Shown piece after piece: positions 6,963 to 13,774 of a stretch of DNA of 13,774 nucleotides. Numbering within the stretch: the first letter of the stretch is position 1; every line of letters begins with the position of its first letter. The DNA comes from Candidatus Zixiibacteriota bacterium (GTDB lineage Bacteria; Zixibacteria; MSB-5A5; WJJR01), in the NCBI GenBank assembly GCA_014729565.1, contig WJJR01000140.1, positions 1 to 13,774 of the forward strand, given 5' to 3'. The position numbers were made by a program, and so were the translations under genes. The notes beneath the pieces are model-generated. The model was given only the letters and a program-made list of their open reading frames with translations. It was not told where the DNA came from and did not search any database.

Positions 6963-6963
6963 C

Positions 6964-8181
6964 ATGCCGACGAAACATCGCGCCAAATCCGAAACTGCGC
7001 GTCCGCTGCCCAGCGTGGCGGGAAACCAGAACGGTATCGCGACCGAAGAATTTTCGCACTGGATCAAGACACAACTGTTCGATGATGTCCCGATTGCAAT
7101 CTGTGTGATCGATCGGAACTTCCAAATTGTTGAAGCCAATAAGACGTTTACGGAAACCTACGGATCGTGGTGCGGCCAATCCTGTTTCCGCGTGTACAAG
7201 AACCTCGATAATCGCTGTGAGCAGTGCGGCGCCATTCGCACCTTTGCCGACGGCCAGACACGTGTGCGCGAAGAACGCGGCAAAGTGCAGGATGGCCGCG
7301 AAATGAGCTATCTCGTGCACATGCTCCCGATTCGCCGCTCCAATGGTGAAATTCCCTATGTCGTCGAGATGTCCACCGACATCACCCATATCAAGCAACT
7401 GGAGAAACAGAAGCTTGAAGCCGAACGATTGGGCGCGGTCGGGGAAACGGTAGCCGGCATCGCGCACGGCATCAAGAACGTGTTGATGGGACTCGAAGGC
7501 GGGGTGTACGTCGTCAACTCGGGACTGCGCCACGGCGACGGTGAACGCTTCGCCAAGGGCTGGTCGATGCTGCAGGAGAACATCACGCGCATCTCGTCGT
7601 TTGTGCGCGAGTTCCTCGATTTCGCCAAGGGACGCAAAACCACCGTCGACAACGTCGATCCGAATGTGCCGGCGCGGCAGGTCTACGAGCTGTTCCGCGA
7701 TTCGGCCGCGCAGTCAAAGATTGACCTGCGCCTCGACGTGCAGGAGGACCTCCCGGAGGCCCCGCTCGACGCCAACGGCATCCACACCTGTTTGGTCAAT
7801 CTGGTGTCCAATGCGATTGATGCCTGCCTCATGAGCGAGGGCCAGCGGAAGTTCCATGTAACCCTGAAAACGCGAGAAGACGACGGCGTCTTGATCTATG
7901 AAGTTGTCGATAACGGCCGCGGCGTCGACTATGAAATCAGCCGTAAGATTTTCACCAGCTTCTTCTCCACCAAGGGCTCGGACAAAGGCACCGGTCTGGG
8001 CTTACTGACCACAAAAAAGATCGTGCACCAACACGGTGGGAAGGTTTCGTTCAATTCCAAAGAACGTCAAGGGTCGACGTTTCGTATTGAACTGCCGCGA
8101 CACCGTCTCCCCCAACCCGGAGAGACGACAGCCGCATCGGAACCAGCGGAGACGACGTCGGGCAATAAGCGACAGGACTGA
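6964..8181 (+). CDS. Soluble PAS-domain sensor histidine kinase
   Basis: A 405-residue kinase without membrane helices. A PAS domain covers about 38-145 and contains Cys74, Cys85 and Cys88 (C-x10-C-x2-C, plus Cys70), a pattern like that in the upstream sigma-54 activator. The catalytic core shows the H-box GIAHGIKN with His168, N-box NLVSNAIDA (Asn283), G1 DNGRG (316-320), F-box FTSFFSTK (330-337) and G2 GTGLGL (342-347). The start is ATG 6964: GGGAGG ends about 8 nt upstream, and the alternative GTG 6955 lies within that ribosome binding site. It begins one base after the cytochrome fusion gene, so it is co-transcribed with the redox complex. Its likely partners are the two receivers that follow. 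The signal is unknown; redox or metal sensing through the cysteines is inference. Confidence 0.95.
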   Translation: MPTKHRAKSETARPLPSVAGNQNGIATEEFSHWIKTQLFDDVPIAICVIDRNFQIVEANKTFTETYGSWCGQSCFRVYKNLDNRCEQCGAIRTFADGQTRVREERGKVQDGREMSYLVHMLPIRRSNGEIPYVVEMSTDITHIKQLEKQKLEAERLGAVGETVAGIAHGIKNVLMGLEGGVYVVNSGLRHGDGERFAKGWSMLQENITRISSFVREFLDFAKGRKTTVDNVDPNVPARQVYELFRDSAAQSKIDLRLDVQEDLPEAPLDANGIHTCLVNLVSNAIDACLMSEGQRKFHVTLKTREDDGVLIYEVVDNGRGVDYEISRKIFTSFFSTKGSDKGTGLGLLTTKKIVHQHGGKVSFNSKERQGSTFRIELPRHRLPQPGETTAASEPAETTSGNKRQD

Positions 8182-8184
8182 ACA

Positions 8185-8718
8185 ATGACACGCGCAGAAG
8201 ACAAAACGATTCTGGTGGTCGACGATGAGCCGAACGTCCGCTTTTACCTGGCCAACATTCTGGAAGATGCCGGCTTCAAGGTGATGACTGCGAGCGACGG
8301 TATTGAAGCCCTGGAGATCATCCGGCAGTCCCAACCCGATTTCATTTCCCTCGACCTGGTGATGCCGCGTAAGTCGGGGCACAAACTCCTCTACGAGCTG
8401 CGGAAAGACAAAGAGCTGTCGCGGATTCCGGTGTTGATCGTCACGGCCCATGCGACCGATGAAATGGGCAAAAACGATCTGGACGATATCCTGGAAAATC
8501 GGATGATCTCCGGACCGGGCACCTACCTGGAAAAACCGGTCAAGCCGATCGACTATGTTCGTAGCATCCAGCGGGCCCTCGGCATCGCGGAATCTCCGAA
8601 CCTCGCTGATGCCGTCGACCTGAAAGATCAGTTGATGGAGCGGATCAAGGGCGCCGATCCGGCAGCGCTGCAAAACGCACTCGAGGCGCTCGAGGCACGG
8701 AAGAAGAATGAGACATAA
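8185..8718 (+). CDS. Stand-alone response regulator receiver protein, copy 1
   Basis: A 177-residue CheY-like receiver with the acidic pair Asp13-Asp14, phospho-acceptor Asp57 (in SLDLVMP), Thr87 and Lys117. The loop between Thr87 and Lys117 spans 30 residues versus 22 in CheY, so it carries an insertion of about eight residues. After the receiver (about 130) there is only a helical tail of some 45 residues rich in charged residues and alanine, with no DNA-binding or enzymatic domain. The gene starts 3 nt after the kinase stop, with AGGA upstream. It probably accepts phosphate from that kinase; its output target is unknown. Confidence 0.93.
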   Translation: MTRAEDKTILVVDDEPNVRFYLANILEDAGFKVMTASDGIEALEIIRQSQPDFISLDLVMPRKSGHKLLYELRKDKELSRIPVLIVTAHATDEMGKNDLDDILENRMISGPGTYLEKPVKPIDYVRSIQRALGIAESPNLADAVDLKDQLMERIKGADPAALQNALEALEARKKNET

Positions 8719-8723
8719 GCGCC

Positions 8724-8738
8724 GATGCCGCCGGCATC
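8724..8738. repeat. Small intercistronic hairpin between the two receiver genes
   Basis: GATGCC (8724-8729) and GGCATC (8733-8738) form a 6-bp stem around GCC in the 38-nt gap between the receivers, upstream of the ribosome binding site of the second. It has no T-tract. It might tune mRNA stability or may be incidental. Confidence 0.35.
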
Positions 8739-8756
8739 ACGTGGGAGAGGTTTACG

Positions 8757-9188
8757 ATGGATAACGGTAATACAACGAAGCGCATCCTGATTATGGACGA
8801 TGAACCGGACATCGTCACGTACTTCGAGACACTTCTCAATGACAACGGGTATGCAACGTTGAGCGCCGAAGATGGGATCGAAGGACTCGAAAAGGCGAGA
8901 AACGAGAAGCCCGATTTGATCACGCTGGATATTTCGATGCCGAAAAAGTCCGGCGTCCGTTTCTACCGTGAACTGAAGTCCGATCCCGAGATCAGTTCAA
9001 TTCCAGTCATTATTGTCACAGCAGTCACTGATGATGCCGGTGATCCATATTCGCTGGGGGAGTTAATTCAGGGCAGCGAGTCTCTGCCCGCCCCGCAGGG
9101 GTGTGTATCCAAACCGATTGACCGCGACAACTTCCTGGCAGTCATCGAAAAGACCTTGGCATCCACCGGCTCCTGCCAGGTATCTTGA
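8757..9188 (+). CDS. Stand-alone response regulator receiver protein, copy 2
   Basis: A 143-residue receiver with Asp14-Asp15, phospho-acceptor Asp58 (in TLDISMP), Thr88 and Lys119. It resembles copy 1 along its length (ITLDISMPKKSG versus ISLDLVMPRKSG) and shares the long Thr-to-Lys loop (31 residues), which suggests a tandem duplication within this subfamily. It lacks the helical tail of copy 1 and has no output domain. GGAGAGG at 8744-8750 sits 6 nt before the ATG. It is the last gene of the redox-complex operon and is followed by the large stem-loop at 9209-9255. Confidence 0.93.
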   Translation: MDNGNTTKRILIMDDEPDIVTYFETLLNDNGYATLSAEDGIEGLEKARNEKPDLITLDISMPKKSGVRFYRELKSDPEISSIPVIIVTAVTDDAGDPYSLGELIQGSESLPAPQGCVSKPIDRDNFLAVIEKTLASTGSCQVS

Positions 9189-9208
9189 ATAGCACGAGCG
9201 TGAGGTAC

Positions 9209-9255
9209 CCCACCCTGACGGTCTTTCGCTTTCAGCGAAAGACCGTCAGGGTGGG
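9209..9255. repeat. Perfect 22-bp stem-loop after the operon
   Basis: Positions 9209-9230 and 9234-9255 are perfect inverted complements with a 3-nt TTC loop. The outer arm reads CCCACCCTGACGG and the inner arm TCTTTCGCT. It lies 20 nt after the last receiver gene. No run of T follows on either strand, so it is not a canonical intrinsic terminator, although a stem this strong could pause polymerase or block 3' exonucleases. It also has the look of a dispersed palindromic repeat. Confidence 0.85.
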
Positions 9256-9288
9256 ATCCGATTCTATGACACAAGCGCCACAATACCA

Positions 9289-9774
9289 ATGACCCAAATC
9301 ACGTTCACCCCCATCGGCATCATTCACACGCCCTTCAAAACCCCCGAAGGCGCGCCGATCCAACCACACCGCTCCGGCGGCGCCGCGGGAACAGTCGAAG
9401 TCCATTCTGAATTCGCCGAGGGGCTCAGTGATCTCGACGGATTCTCACACATCATCCTGCTCTACCATTTGCATCTGTCCAAAGGATACAAACTCAAGGT
9501 CGTGCCGTTTCTCGATGATCAGGAGCGCGGGCTGTTCGCCACCCGGGCCCCGCGCCGTCCCAATCCGATCGGAGTGTCAATCGTGAGACTCCAGCGGATC
9601 GAGGGCAATGTGTTACACATCGCCGACATCGATATGGTTGATGGCACACCGCTGCTCGACATCAAGCCGCACGTTCCCCACTTCGACACGACGGATAACT
9701 TCCGCATCGGCTGGCTGACTGACAAAGCCCGTCACTCGCCTGGCACCCGTGCCGATGACCGGTTTCAGAAATAA
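9289..9774 (+). CDS. trmO: TrmO/TsaA-family tRNA methyltransferase
   Basis: A 161-residue protein of the TsaA/VirR (UPF0066) family. Characterised TrmO uses S-adenosylmethionine to N6-methylate threonylcarbamoyladenosine at position 37 of tRNA-Thr. Visible family motifs are IGIIHTPF (9-16), GFSHIILLYHLH (51-62), GLFATRAPRRPNPIG (81-95) and DMVDGTPLLDIKPHVP (115-130). It is shorter than E. coli TrmO (about 235) and lacks the C-terminal domain, as do many archaeal and bacterial members, so the exact substrate is less certain. No ribosome binding site is apparent before ATG 9289. An eight-codon frame at 9266-9292 overlaps the start as ATGA. It is separated from both neighbouring operons by non-coding DNA. 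Confidence 0.9.
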   Translation: MTQITFTPIGIIHTPFKTPEGAPIQPHRSGGAAGTVEVHSEFAEGLSDLDGFSHIILLYHLHLSKGYKLKVVPFLDDQERGLFATRAPRRPNPIGVSIVRLQRIEGNVLHIADIDMVDGTPLLDIKPHVPHFDTTDNFRIGWLTDKARHSPGTRADDRFQK

Positions 9775-9835
9775 CCGGCGCTCGCCCTGACACTCCCATC
9801 AAGTACTGCCTCACAACGACTCACAAGGGTCTTCT

Positions 9836-9866
9836 TTGACAAATTGTCTCAGTCCGTTCCTATGAT
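9836..9866 (+). promoter_or_regulatory. Sigma-70-like promoter with an overlapping dyad
   Basis: TTGACA (9836-9841) is a perfect -35 hexamer and TATGAT (9861-9866) a near-perfect -10, but the 19-bp spacer is longer than the preferred 17. GACAA-A-TTGTC at 9838-9848 is a small palindrome overlapping the -35 and could be a repressor site. It would drive the LolA-like/ABC-transporter operon, with a leader of about 70 nt. Confidence 0.5.
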
Positions 9867-9894
9867 CCGAAAAGTTCGTACCTTATCCACCGTT

Positions 9895-9931
9895 CCTCTC
9901 GCGTAGCACACTCTAAGGCACATGTGAGAGG
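9895..9931 (+). promoter_or_regulatory. Leader hairpin that can mask the ribosome binding site
   Basis: CCTCTCGCGT (9895-9904) can pair with ATGTGAGAGG (9922-9931), 10 bp including two G-U pairs, around a 17-nt loop. The 3' arm contains the start of GAGAGGAG, the ribosome binding site of the gene at 9943. The fold could reduce translation initiation; it may also be chance. Confidence 0.35.
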
Positions 9932-9942
9932 AGATCTGACTT

Positions 9943-10713
9943 ATGAGACGTTTTTCCTTATTGATCCTTCCGATAATGGCGGCTCAGTTGCTCTTATGGT
10001 GTAACGTGTCAGCAGCCGACACTCTCACTGAGAAACGCATCGAGACGATCATCCAGGAGATCGATGAACTCTACCGCAGCGAAACCAGCCGCGGCGGTAT
10101 GACTATGGAAATTGTCACACCCAACTGGGAGCGGACACTGGAGATGTCATTTTGGTCGGAGGGGATGGAGAAGACTCTCATCCGCATTCACTCGCCGGCC
10201 AAAGAGCGTGGTGTCGGAACGTTGCGTATCGAGGACGAAATGTGGAACTATCTTCCCAAAACCAACAAAGTGATCAAGATTCCGCCCTCGATGATGATGA
10301 GTTCCTGGATGGGTTCGGATTTCACCAACGATGATCTGGTCAAGGAGTTCTCTCTGTTCGAAGATTACACCTATGAGGCCGCAACCGTTGACAACCCCGA
10401 CACCTCGCTGTTGTACATCGATTGCATTCCCCGAGAGGACTTGCCGATTGTGTGGGGGCATATCGTGATCGCCGCCCGACGCAGCGATCATCTCCCGGTC
10501 TGGCAGCGATACTACGATGAAAAAGACAACTTGATGCGCATCCTCGAATACTCGGAGTACACGACGTTCGACAACCGTACGATCCCCGCGGTCATGACGA
10601 TGCTGCCGCAAGACGAAGACGGCAAAACCGTCGTCCGGTATACGTCGTTGGAGTTCGACGTCGACTTGCCCGGTGGGACCTTCTCACTGCGCAATCTCCG
10701 CACACCGGAGTAA
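9943..10713 (+). CDS. LolA-like secreted outer-membrane lipoprotein-sorting protein
   Basis: A 256-residue protein with a Sec signal peptide (basic MRR, hydrophobic 4-19, likely cleavage after SAA at 23-25). Cys20 is not in a proper lipobox because Trp precedes it. The mature part reads as a LolA/LolB-fold beta-barrel half: MTMEIVTPNWERTLEM, then WNYLPKTNKVIKIPPSMM (248-residue class COG2834-type proteins), and FDNRTIPAVM near the end. Members bind lipids or lipoprotein acyl chains in the periplasm and are often encoded next to ABC or RND transporters. AGGAG at 9929-9933 is 9 nt before the ATG. The permease gene follows after 7 nt, which supports one operon and a substrate-carrier role. The cargo is unknown. 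Confidence 0.83.
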   Translation: MRRFSLLILPIMAAQLLLWCNVSAADTLTEKRIETIIQEIDELYRSETSRGGMTMEIVTPNWERTLEMSFWSEGMEKTLIRIHSPAKERGVGTLRIEDEMWNYLPKTNKVIKIPPSMMMSSWMGSDFTNDDLVKEFSLFEDYTYEAATVDNPDTSLLYIDCIPREDLPIVWGHIVIAARRSDHLPVWQRYYDEKDNLMRILEYSEYTTFDNRTIPAVMTMLPQDEDGKTVVRYTSLEFDVDLPGGTFSLRNLRTPE

Positions 10714-10720
10714 CCCGGCG

Positions 10721-11938
10721 ATGATGACGTTTACGATCGCGCTGCGAAACATTTTCCGTCAGAAACGGCGGTCGGTACTGACCATCAGTACCATGGTCGG
10801 CGGTTTCGTGCTTGCGGCGATTTCGATCGCCTGGTCCGACGGCACCTACTCCAACGTCATCAACATGTTCACCCGCAACCAGCTCGGGCACATCCAGATT
10901 CATCATCACGACTACCTCGAACGACGATCCATTCACAAGACCATCGACAGTGTTCGTGCTGTCGTGTCTGCCCTCGATACGCTCAATGGCATCCAGGCCT
11001 GGACACCGCGCGTCTACGCCGCCGGCCTGGCCTCCGTCGACGACAACAGCTCGGCCGCACGCATCATCGGCATCGATCCCGAATCGGAAGGCCGTGCGAC
11101 ACGATTTGACCGCAAGATCACCGACGGCTCAACCATGGCCGCCGAACCGTCGCACCAAGCGGTCTTGGGCAATGGCCTCGCCACCCGTCTGGAAGCCAAG
11201 GTCGGCGATTCGCTGGTCATTGTCTCGCAGGCCGCCGACGGATCGATTGCCAATGACATCTATGAGATCGTCGGCATCGCGTCCAGCGGCGACCGCATGA
11301 CCGATCAAACCAGTCTGTATCTGCACATCACAGACGCGCAGCAGCTCTTTGTTCTCGGCGACCGCATCCATGAAATCGCCGTGATCGCCAATGACCTTGA
11401 TTATGTCGATGACTTGACGGAGAACATTCAGACAGCCTTAAACAGCGCGACACTCGACGCCGCTTCGTGGAAGGAGTTTGCCCATTCCTTCTATATCGCG
11501 ATGAAGGCCGACCAGCAGGGCGCATGGATCATGCTGTTTGTGATTATGCTGGTCGTCGCTGTCGGCGTTTTGAATACCGTGCTGATGACCGTGCTCGAAC
11601 GACGCCGTGAATACGGTGTGCTGCGTGCCATCGGCACCGCGCCCAAGCAGGTCTTCACGCTGGTGATTCTCGAAGTCATGATCATGGCGGTGATGTCGCT
11701 TGCGATCGGGGCGGGCCTGGCCTATTTGGCCAACTACGCTCTGTCGATTCACGGAATCGATATGCCGCAAGCGTTCACATATGGTGGTGTCGAGTTCACC
11801 ACGATGTACACCGAAATCAACCTGCGCAGTTTTTATCTGCCGGCGCTGGCGGTCGCGCTGTCGGCGGCGATCGTGGCGATTGTTCCGGCAACGCGCGCGG
11901 CGCACATCGAACCGGCGAAAGCCATGCGCCTGCATTAA
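10721..11938 (+). CDS. FtsX/LolC/MacB-type ABC transporter permease, first subunit
   Basis: A 405-residue permease. After the N-terminal motif ALRNIFRQKRR (7-17) comes a first helix at about 19-38. A large periplasmic domain (about 40-262) follows, then three helices at about 268-291, 312-338 and 372-391. The cytoplasmic loop ERRREYGVLRAIGT (293-306) is the FtsX-family coupling region. The protein ends with PAKAMRLH, typical of this family. ATG 10721 is preferred: it lies 7 nt past the previous stop with GGAG about 10 nt upstream, while the GTG at 10673 would overlap the preceding gene by 41 nt. It pairs with the permease that follows as a LolCE-like heterodimer; such transporters work as mechanical extractors of lipids or lipoproteins from the inner membrane. 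Confidence 0.92.
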   Translation: MMTFTIALRNIFRQKRRSVLTISTMVGGFVLAAISIAWSDGTYSNVINMFTRNQLGHIQIHHHDYLERRSIHKTIDSVRAVVSALDTLNGIQAWTPRVYAAGLASVDDNSSAARIIGIDPESEGRATRFDRKITDGSTMAAEPSHQAVLGNGLATRLEAKVGDSLVIVSQAADGSIANDIYEIVGIASSGDRMTDQTSLYLHITDAQQLFVLGDRIHEIAVIANDLDYVDDLTENIQTALNSATLDAASWKEFAHSFYIAMKADQQGAWIMLFVIMLVVAVGVLNTVLMTVLERRREYGVLRAIGTAPKQVFTLVILEVMIMAVMSLAIGAGLAYLANYALSIHGIDMPQAFTYGGVEFTTMYTEINLRSFYLPALAVALSAAIVAIVPATRAAHIEPAKAMRLH

Positions 11939-11950
11939 GGATAGCAAGTC

Positions 11951-13177
11951 ATGTGGTTGCAGTTGAAACTTGCCTGGCGCAACATCTTCCGCAATAAGCG
12001 GCGTACCACCATTGCCGCCATTGCGATCGGCATCGGCCTTGCCGCGATGATCTTCACCGATGCGTTGATCATCGGCATGAAACAGAACATGATCGCATCG
12101 GCAACATCCTCGTTTCTCGGCCAGGCGCAGATCCACCGTGACGGCTTCCGTGACAATCAGGAGGTCGAACGGGTCATTGTCCATCCGGACAGCGTTCTGC
12201 AACAACTCCAACATGACTCTCTGGTCGCGCATGCAACGCCACGTGTCATGGCGCTGGCGATGCTGGCCTCACCATCCGACGTCAGCGCCATTTCCGTCGT
12301 CGGCGTAGATCCCACGACCGAGCAGCATCTCTCCCAAATCGATGAAGCACTGACCGAGGGCGACTACTTTGCCGACAGCACCGAACGCGCCTTGCTCATC
12401 GGTAACGAATTGGCCGACCTACTACAGGTCGGACTGAATGATCGCGTCGTGTTAACGGTTTCGGAGGCGAGCACAGGCGCCTTGTCGCAAGAGATGTTTC
12501 GTGTCTCCGGTATCTTCCATTTCAACGTCGAGGAGATCGATAAGGGCATGGCCTTTGTCCGGATCGAGAAAGCTCGTGACTTTCTGAATCTCCCGGGCGC
12601 GGCGCACGAGATCGCCCTGACCTTCACCAATCCCGACGTCGCCCGCAACAGCAATCATCCATTCTTCAAACGATACTCGGAAGGTGAAAACGAAGCGGTC
12701 GGCTGGCCAATCCTGATGCCACAACTGGACGCAGCCTTGGAGATGTCGCAGTTCAGCACTTATCTGGTGGGCATAGTGCTGTTCAGCGTCGTGGCCCTCG
12801 GAATCATCAATACGCTGTTCATGTCCTTGCACGAGCGGATGTTCGAATTCGGTGTCATGCGCGCAGTGGGAACCGGATCGTTGGCCATTGCACGACTGAT
12901 ACTCTTTGAAGCCGGTGCGCTGGCATTTGTCAGCATTCTGCTCGGCATGGTACTCGGTTTGGTGGTGACGCTGATCACCGCCGCCACCGGCATCGACTAC
13001 TCCGGCATCGAGTTCGCCGGCGTGACGTTTCGCGAATTGCTCTACCCGGTCATGACCCTCAATCAGTTCACACGCTTCCCGGTGTGGGTGTTCATCTTCA
13101 CCATCGTGGTGGGACTCTACCCGGCCATTTACGCGGCGCGCATGAGACCGGCTGATGCCTTACGACGGAGCCTGTAA
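11951..13177 (+). CDS. FtsX/LolE/MacB-type ABC transporter permease, second subunit
   Basis: A 408-residue permease of the same family and topology as its upstream neighbour. It begins LAWRNIFRNKRRT (7-19) and has a first helix at about 21-42, a periplasmic domain to about 268, and helices at about 270-292, 317-342 and 377-394. The coupling motif is ERMFEFGVMRAVGT (295-308). The C-terminus RPADALRR is typical of the family. Pairwise similarity at both ends suggests an ancient duplication, while the periplasmic domains have diverged. AAGGA about 9 nt upstream supports ATG 11951, 12 nt after the previous stop. It likely forms a heterodimer with the first permease. Confidence 0.92.
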   Translation: MWLQLKLAWRNIFRNKRRTTIAAIAIGIGLAAMIFTDALIIGMKQNMIASATSSFLGQAQIHRDGFRDNQEVERVIVHPDSVLQQLQHDSLVAHATPRVMALAMLASPSDVSAISVVGVDPTTEQHLSQIDEALTEGDYFADSTERALLIGNELADLLQVGLNDRVVLTVSEASTGALSQEMFRVSGIFHFNVEEIDKGMAFVRIEKARDFLNLPGAAHEIALTFTNPDVARNSNHPFFKRYSEGENEAVGWPILMPQLDAALEMSQFSTYLVGIVLFSVVALGIINTLFMSLHERMFEFGVMRAVGTGSLAIARLILFEAGALAFVSILLGMVLGLVVTLITAATGIDYSGIEFAGVTFRELLYPVMTLNQFTRFPVWVFIFTIVVGLYPAIYAARMRPADALRRSL

Positions 13178-13187
13178 GGAGGATGTG

Positions 13188-13774
13188 GTGAATTCACAGA
13201 ACACAGACAGTGTCATTGAAGCCCGCGGCGTCACCAAGGAGTATGCCGATAACGGTGTGCCGGTCAAGGCGGTGCGCGGAGTCGACCTGACCGTGCAGCG
13301 CGGCGAGTTCACCGCCGTGGTCGGCCCGTCCGGATCCGGCAAAACCACCTTCCTCAACATCATCTCCGGACTCGACGATGCCACTGATGGTGACGTGCGA
13401 CTGAATGGCAAACTCCTGTCCAAAATGACCGGTCGCGAACTATCGGAATTTCGCCGCGACAACATCGGCTTCATCTTCCAGGCCTACAACCTCATCCCCG
13501 TTCTCAGTGTGCAGGAAAACGCAGAATACATCTTATTGCTGCAAGGGGTGCCGGCCGCTGAGCGGCACCGGCGTGTTGCCGACGTTTTGGGCGATCTGGG
13601 CTTGGAGGGTTACGCCAACCGCCGTCCCACCACCCTCTCCGGTGGTCAACAGCAACGCGTGGCCATCGCCCGCGCCATCGTTTCACAACCGTCGATCGTG
13701 CTCGCCGATGAACCCACCGCCAACCTTGACTCGGAAACGGCCATTGGATTGATCGACATGATGCGACGCCTCAA
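13188..13774 (+). CDS. MacB/LolD-type ABC transporter ATPase, cut by the right edge
   Basis: The first 195 residues of an ATP-binding subunit; the frame is open to the window end. Walker A GPSGSGKTT lies at 46-54, the Q-loop glutamine at 98 (FIFQAYNLIP), the signature LSGGQQQR at 150-157 and Walker B IVLADEPTANLD at 170-181. The FQ-x-YNL and DEPTANLD forms are typical of the LolD/MacB/FtsE group that pairs with FtsX-like permeases. AAGGAGG (13176-13182) sits 5 nt before GTG 13188, making this a better start than GTG 13185; the ATG at 13183 is out of frame and stops at once. It completes the transporter encoded by the two preceding genes. Confidence 0.95.
   Translation, partial: MNSQNTDSVIEARGVTKEYADNGVPVKAVRGVDLTVQRGEFTAVVGPSGSGKTTFLNIISGLDDATDGDVRLNGKLLSKMTGRELSEFRRDNIGFIFQAYNLIPVLSVQENAEYILLLQGVPAAERHRRVADVLGDLGLEGYANRRPTTLSGGQQQRVAIARAIVSQPSIVLADEPTANLDSETAIGLIDMMRRL

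Noticed and set aside
6955..6963. GTG start for the histidine kinase
   Set aside because: It sits within the GGGAGGTGAG ribosome binding site that serves ATG 6964 at good spacing.
6667..7533. 288-residue open frame on the minus strand
   Set aside because: It is antisense to the heme domain and the kinase, both of which have clear motifs; it shows no recognisable domain.
9209..9255. Calling the 22-bp stem a rho-independent terminator
   Set aside because: No T-run follows on either strand, so only a repeat or stem-loop call is supported.
9943..10017. Lipoprotein signal in the LolA-like protein
   Set aside because: Cys20 follows LLLW, and Trp before the Cys does not fit a lipobox; ordinary Sec cleavage after SAA is more likely.
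10673..10720. GTG start for the first permease
   Set aside because: It would overlap the LolA-like gene by 41 nt and add residues before the conserved ALRNIFRQKRR start; ATG 10721 fits the family.
1..13774. CRISPR array, tRNA, rRNA, insertion sequence or phage genes
   Set aside because: I saw no regularly spaced repeats, tRNA-like or rRNA-like stretches, transposase motifs or terminal inverted repeats.

Overview
This 13.8 kb window looks like a chromosomal segment from an uncultured, anaerobic or facultative Gram-negative bacterium. It has moderately high GC, AGGAG-type ribosome binding sites and tightly packed operons. It also has sigma-54 regulation, periplasm-type multiheme cytochrome motifs and a LolA-like periplasmic protein. 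The gene mix recalls Deltaproteobacteria and FCB-group candidate phyla (Zixibacteria-like), but that placement is inference and no phylogenetic marker is present.

Layout. (1) Positions 1-114, minus strand: the first 38 codons of a gene that runs off the left edge. (2) 115-394: a divergent intergenic region with a perfect stem, a degenerate repeat and a TTGAAACA-N6-TGTTTCAA dyad. (3) 395-1753: a PAS/AAA+/Fis enhancer-binding protein that activates sigma-54 promoters. (4) 1749-1909: further TTGAAAC dyads, one overlapping the regulator's stop codon, followed by a well-formed -24/-12 sigma-54 promoter. (5) 2022-9188: an apparent single operon of seven genes. The first four encode a membrane redox complex related to Hmc/Tmc/DsrMKJOP: an HdrD-like iron-sulfur protein, a NarI-like cytochrome b, a four-cluster ferredoxin with a C-terminal membrane anchor, and an NrfD/HybB-type quinone-interacting membrane protein fused to a six-CxxCH cytochrome c domain. 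The last three encode a soluble PAS histidine kinase and two stand-alone receiver proteins. (6) 9209-9255: a perfect 22-bp stem-loop. (7) 9289-9774: a TrmO/TsaA-family methyltransferase. (8) 9836-13774: a second operon with a sigma-70-like promoter, a LolA-like secreted protein, two FtsX/LolC-type permeases and the start of a MacB/LolD-type ATPase cut by the right edge.

How it fits together. The inferred model is that the enhancer-binding protein senses a redox or small-molecule signal through a cysteine-bearing PAS domain, binds the TTGAAAC dyads and switches on the redox-complex operon with sigma-54. The complex would pass electrons between periplasmic c-type cytochromes, the menaquinone pool and a cytoplasmic disulfide/thiol-type partner. 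The co-transcribed kinase carries a similar cysteine-bearing PAS domain and could report the same signal to the two receivers, neither of which has a DNA-binding domain. The second operon is an envelope lipid or lipoprotein export cassette and appears unrelated.
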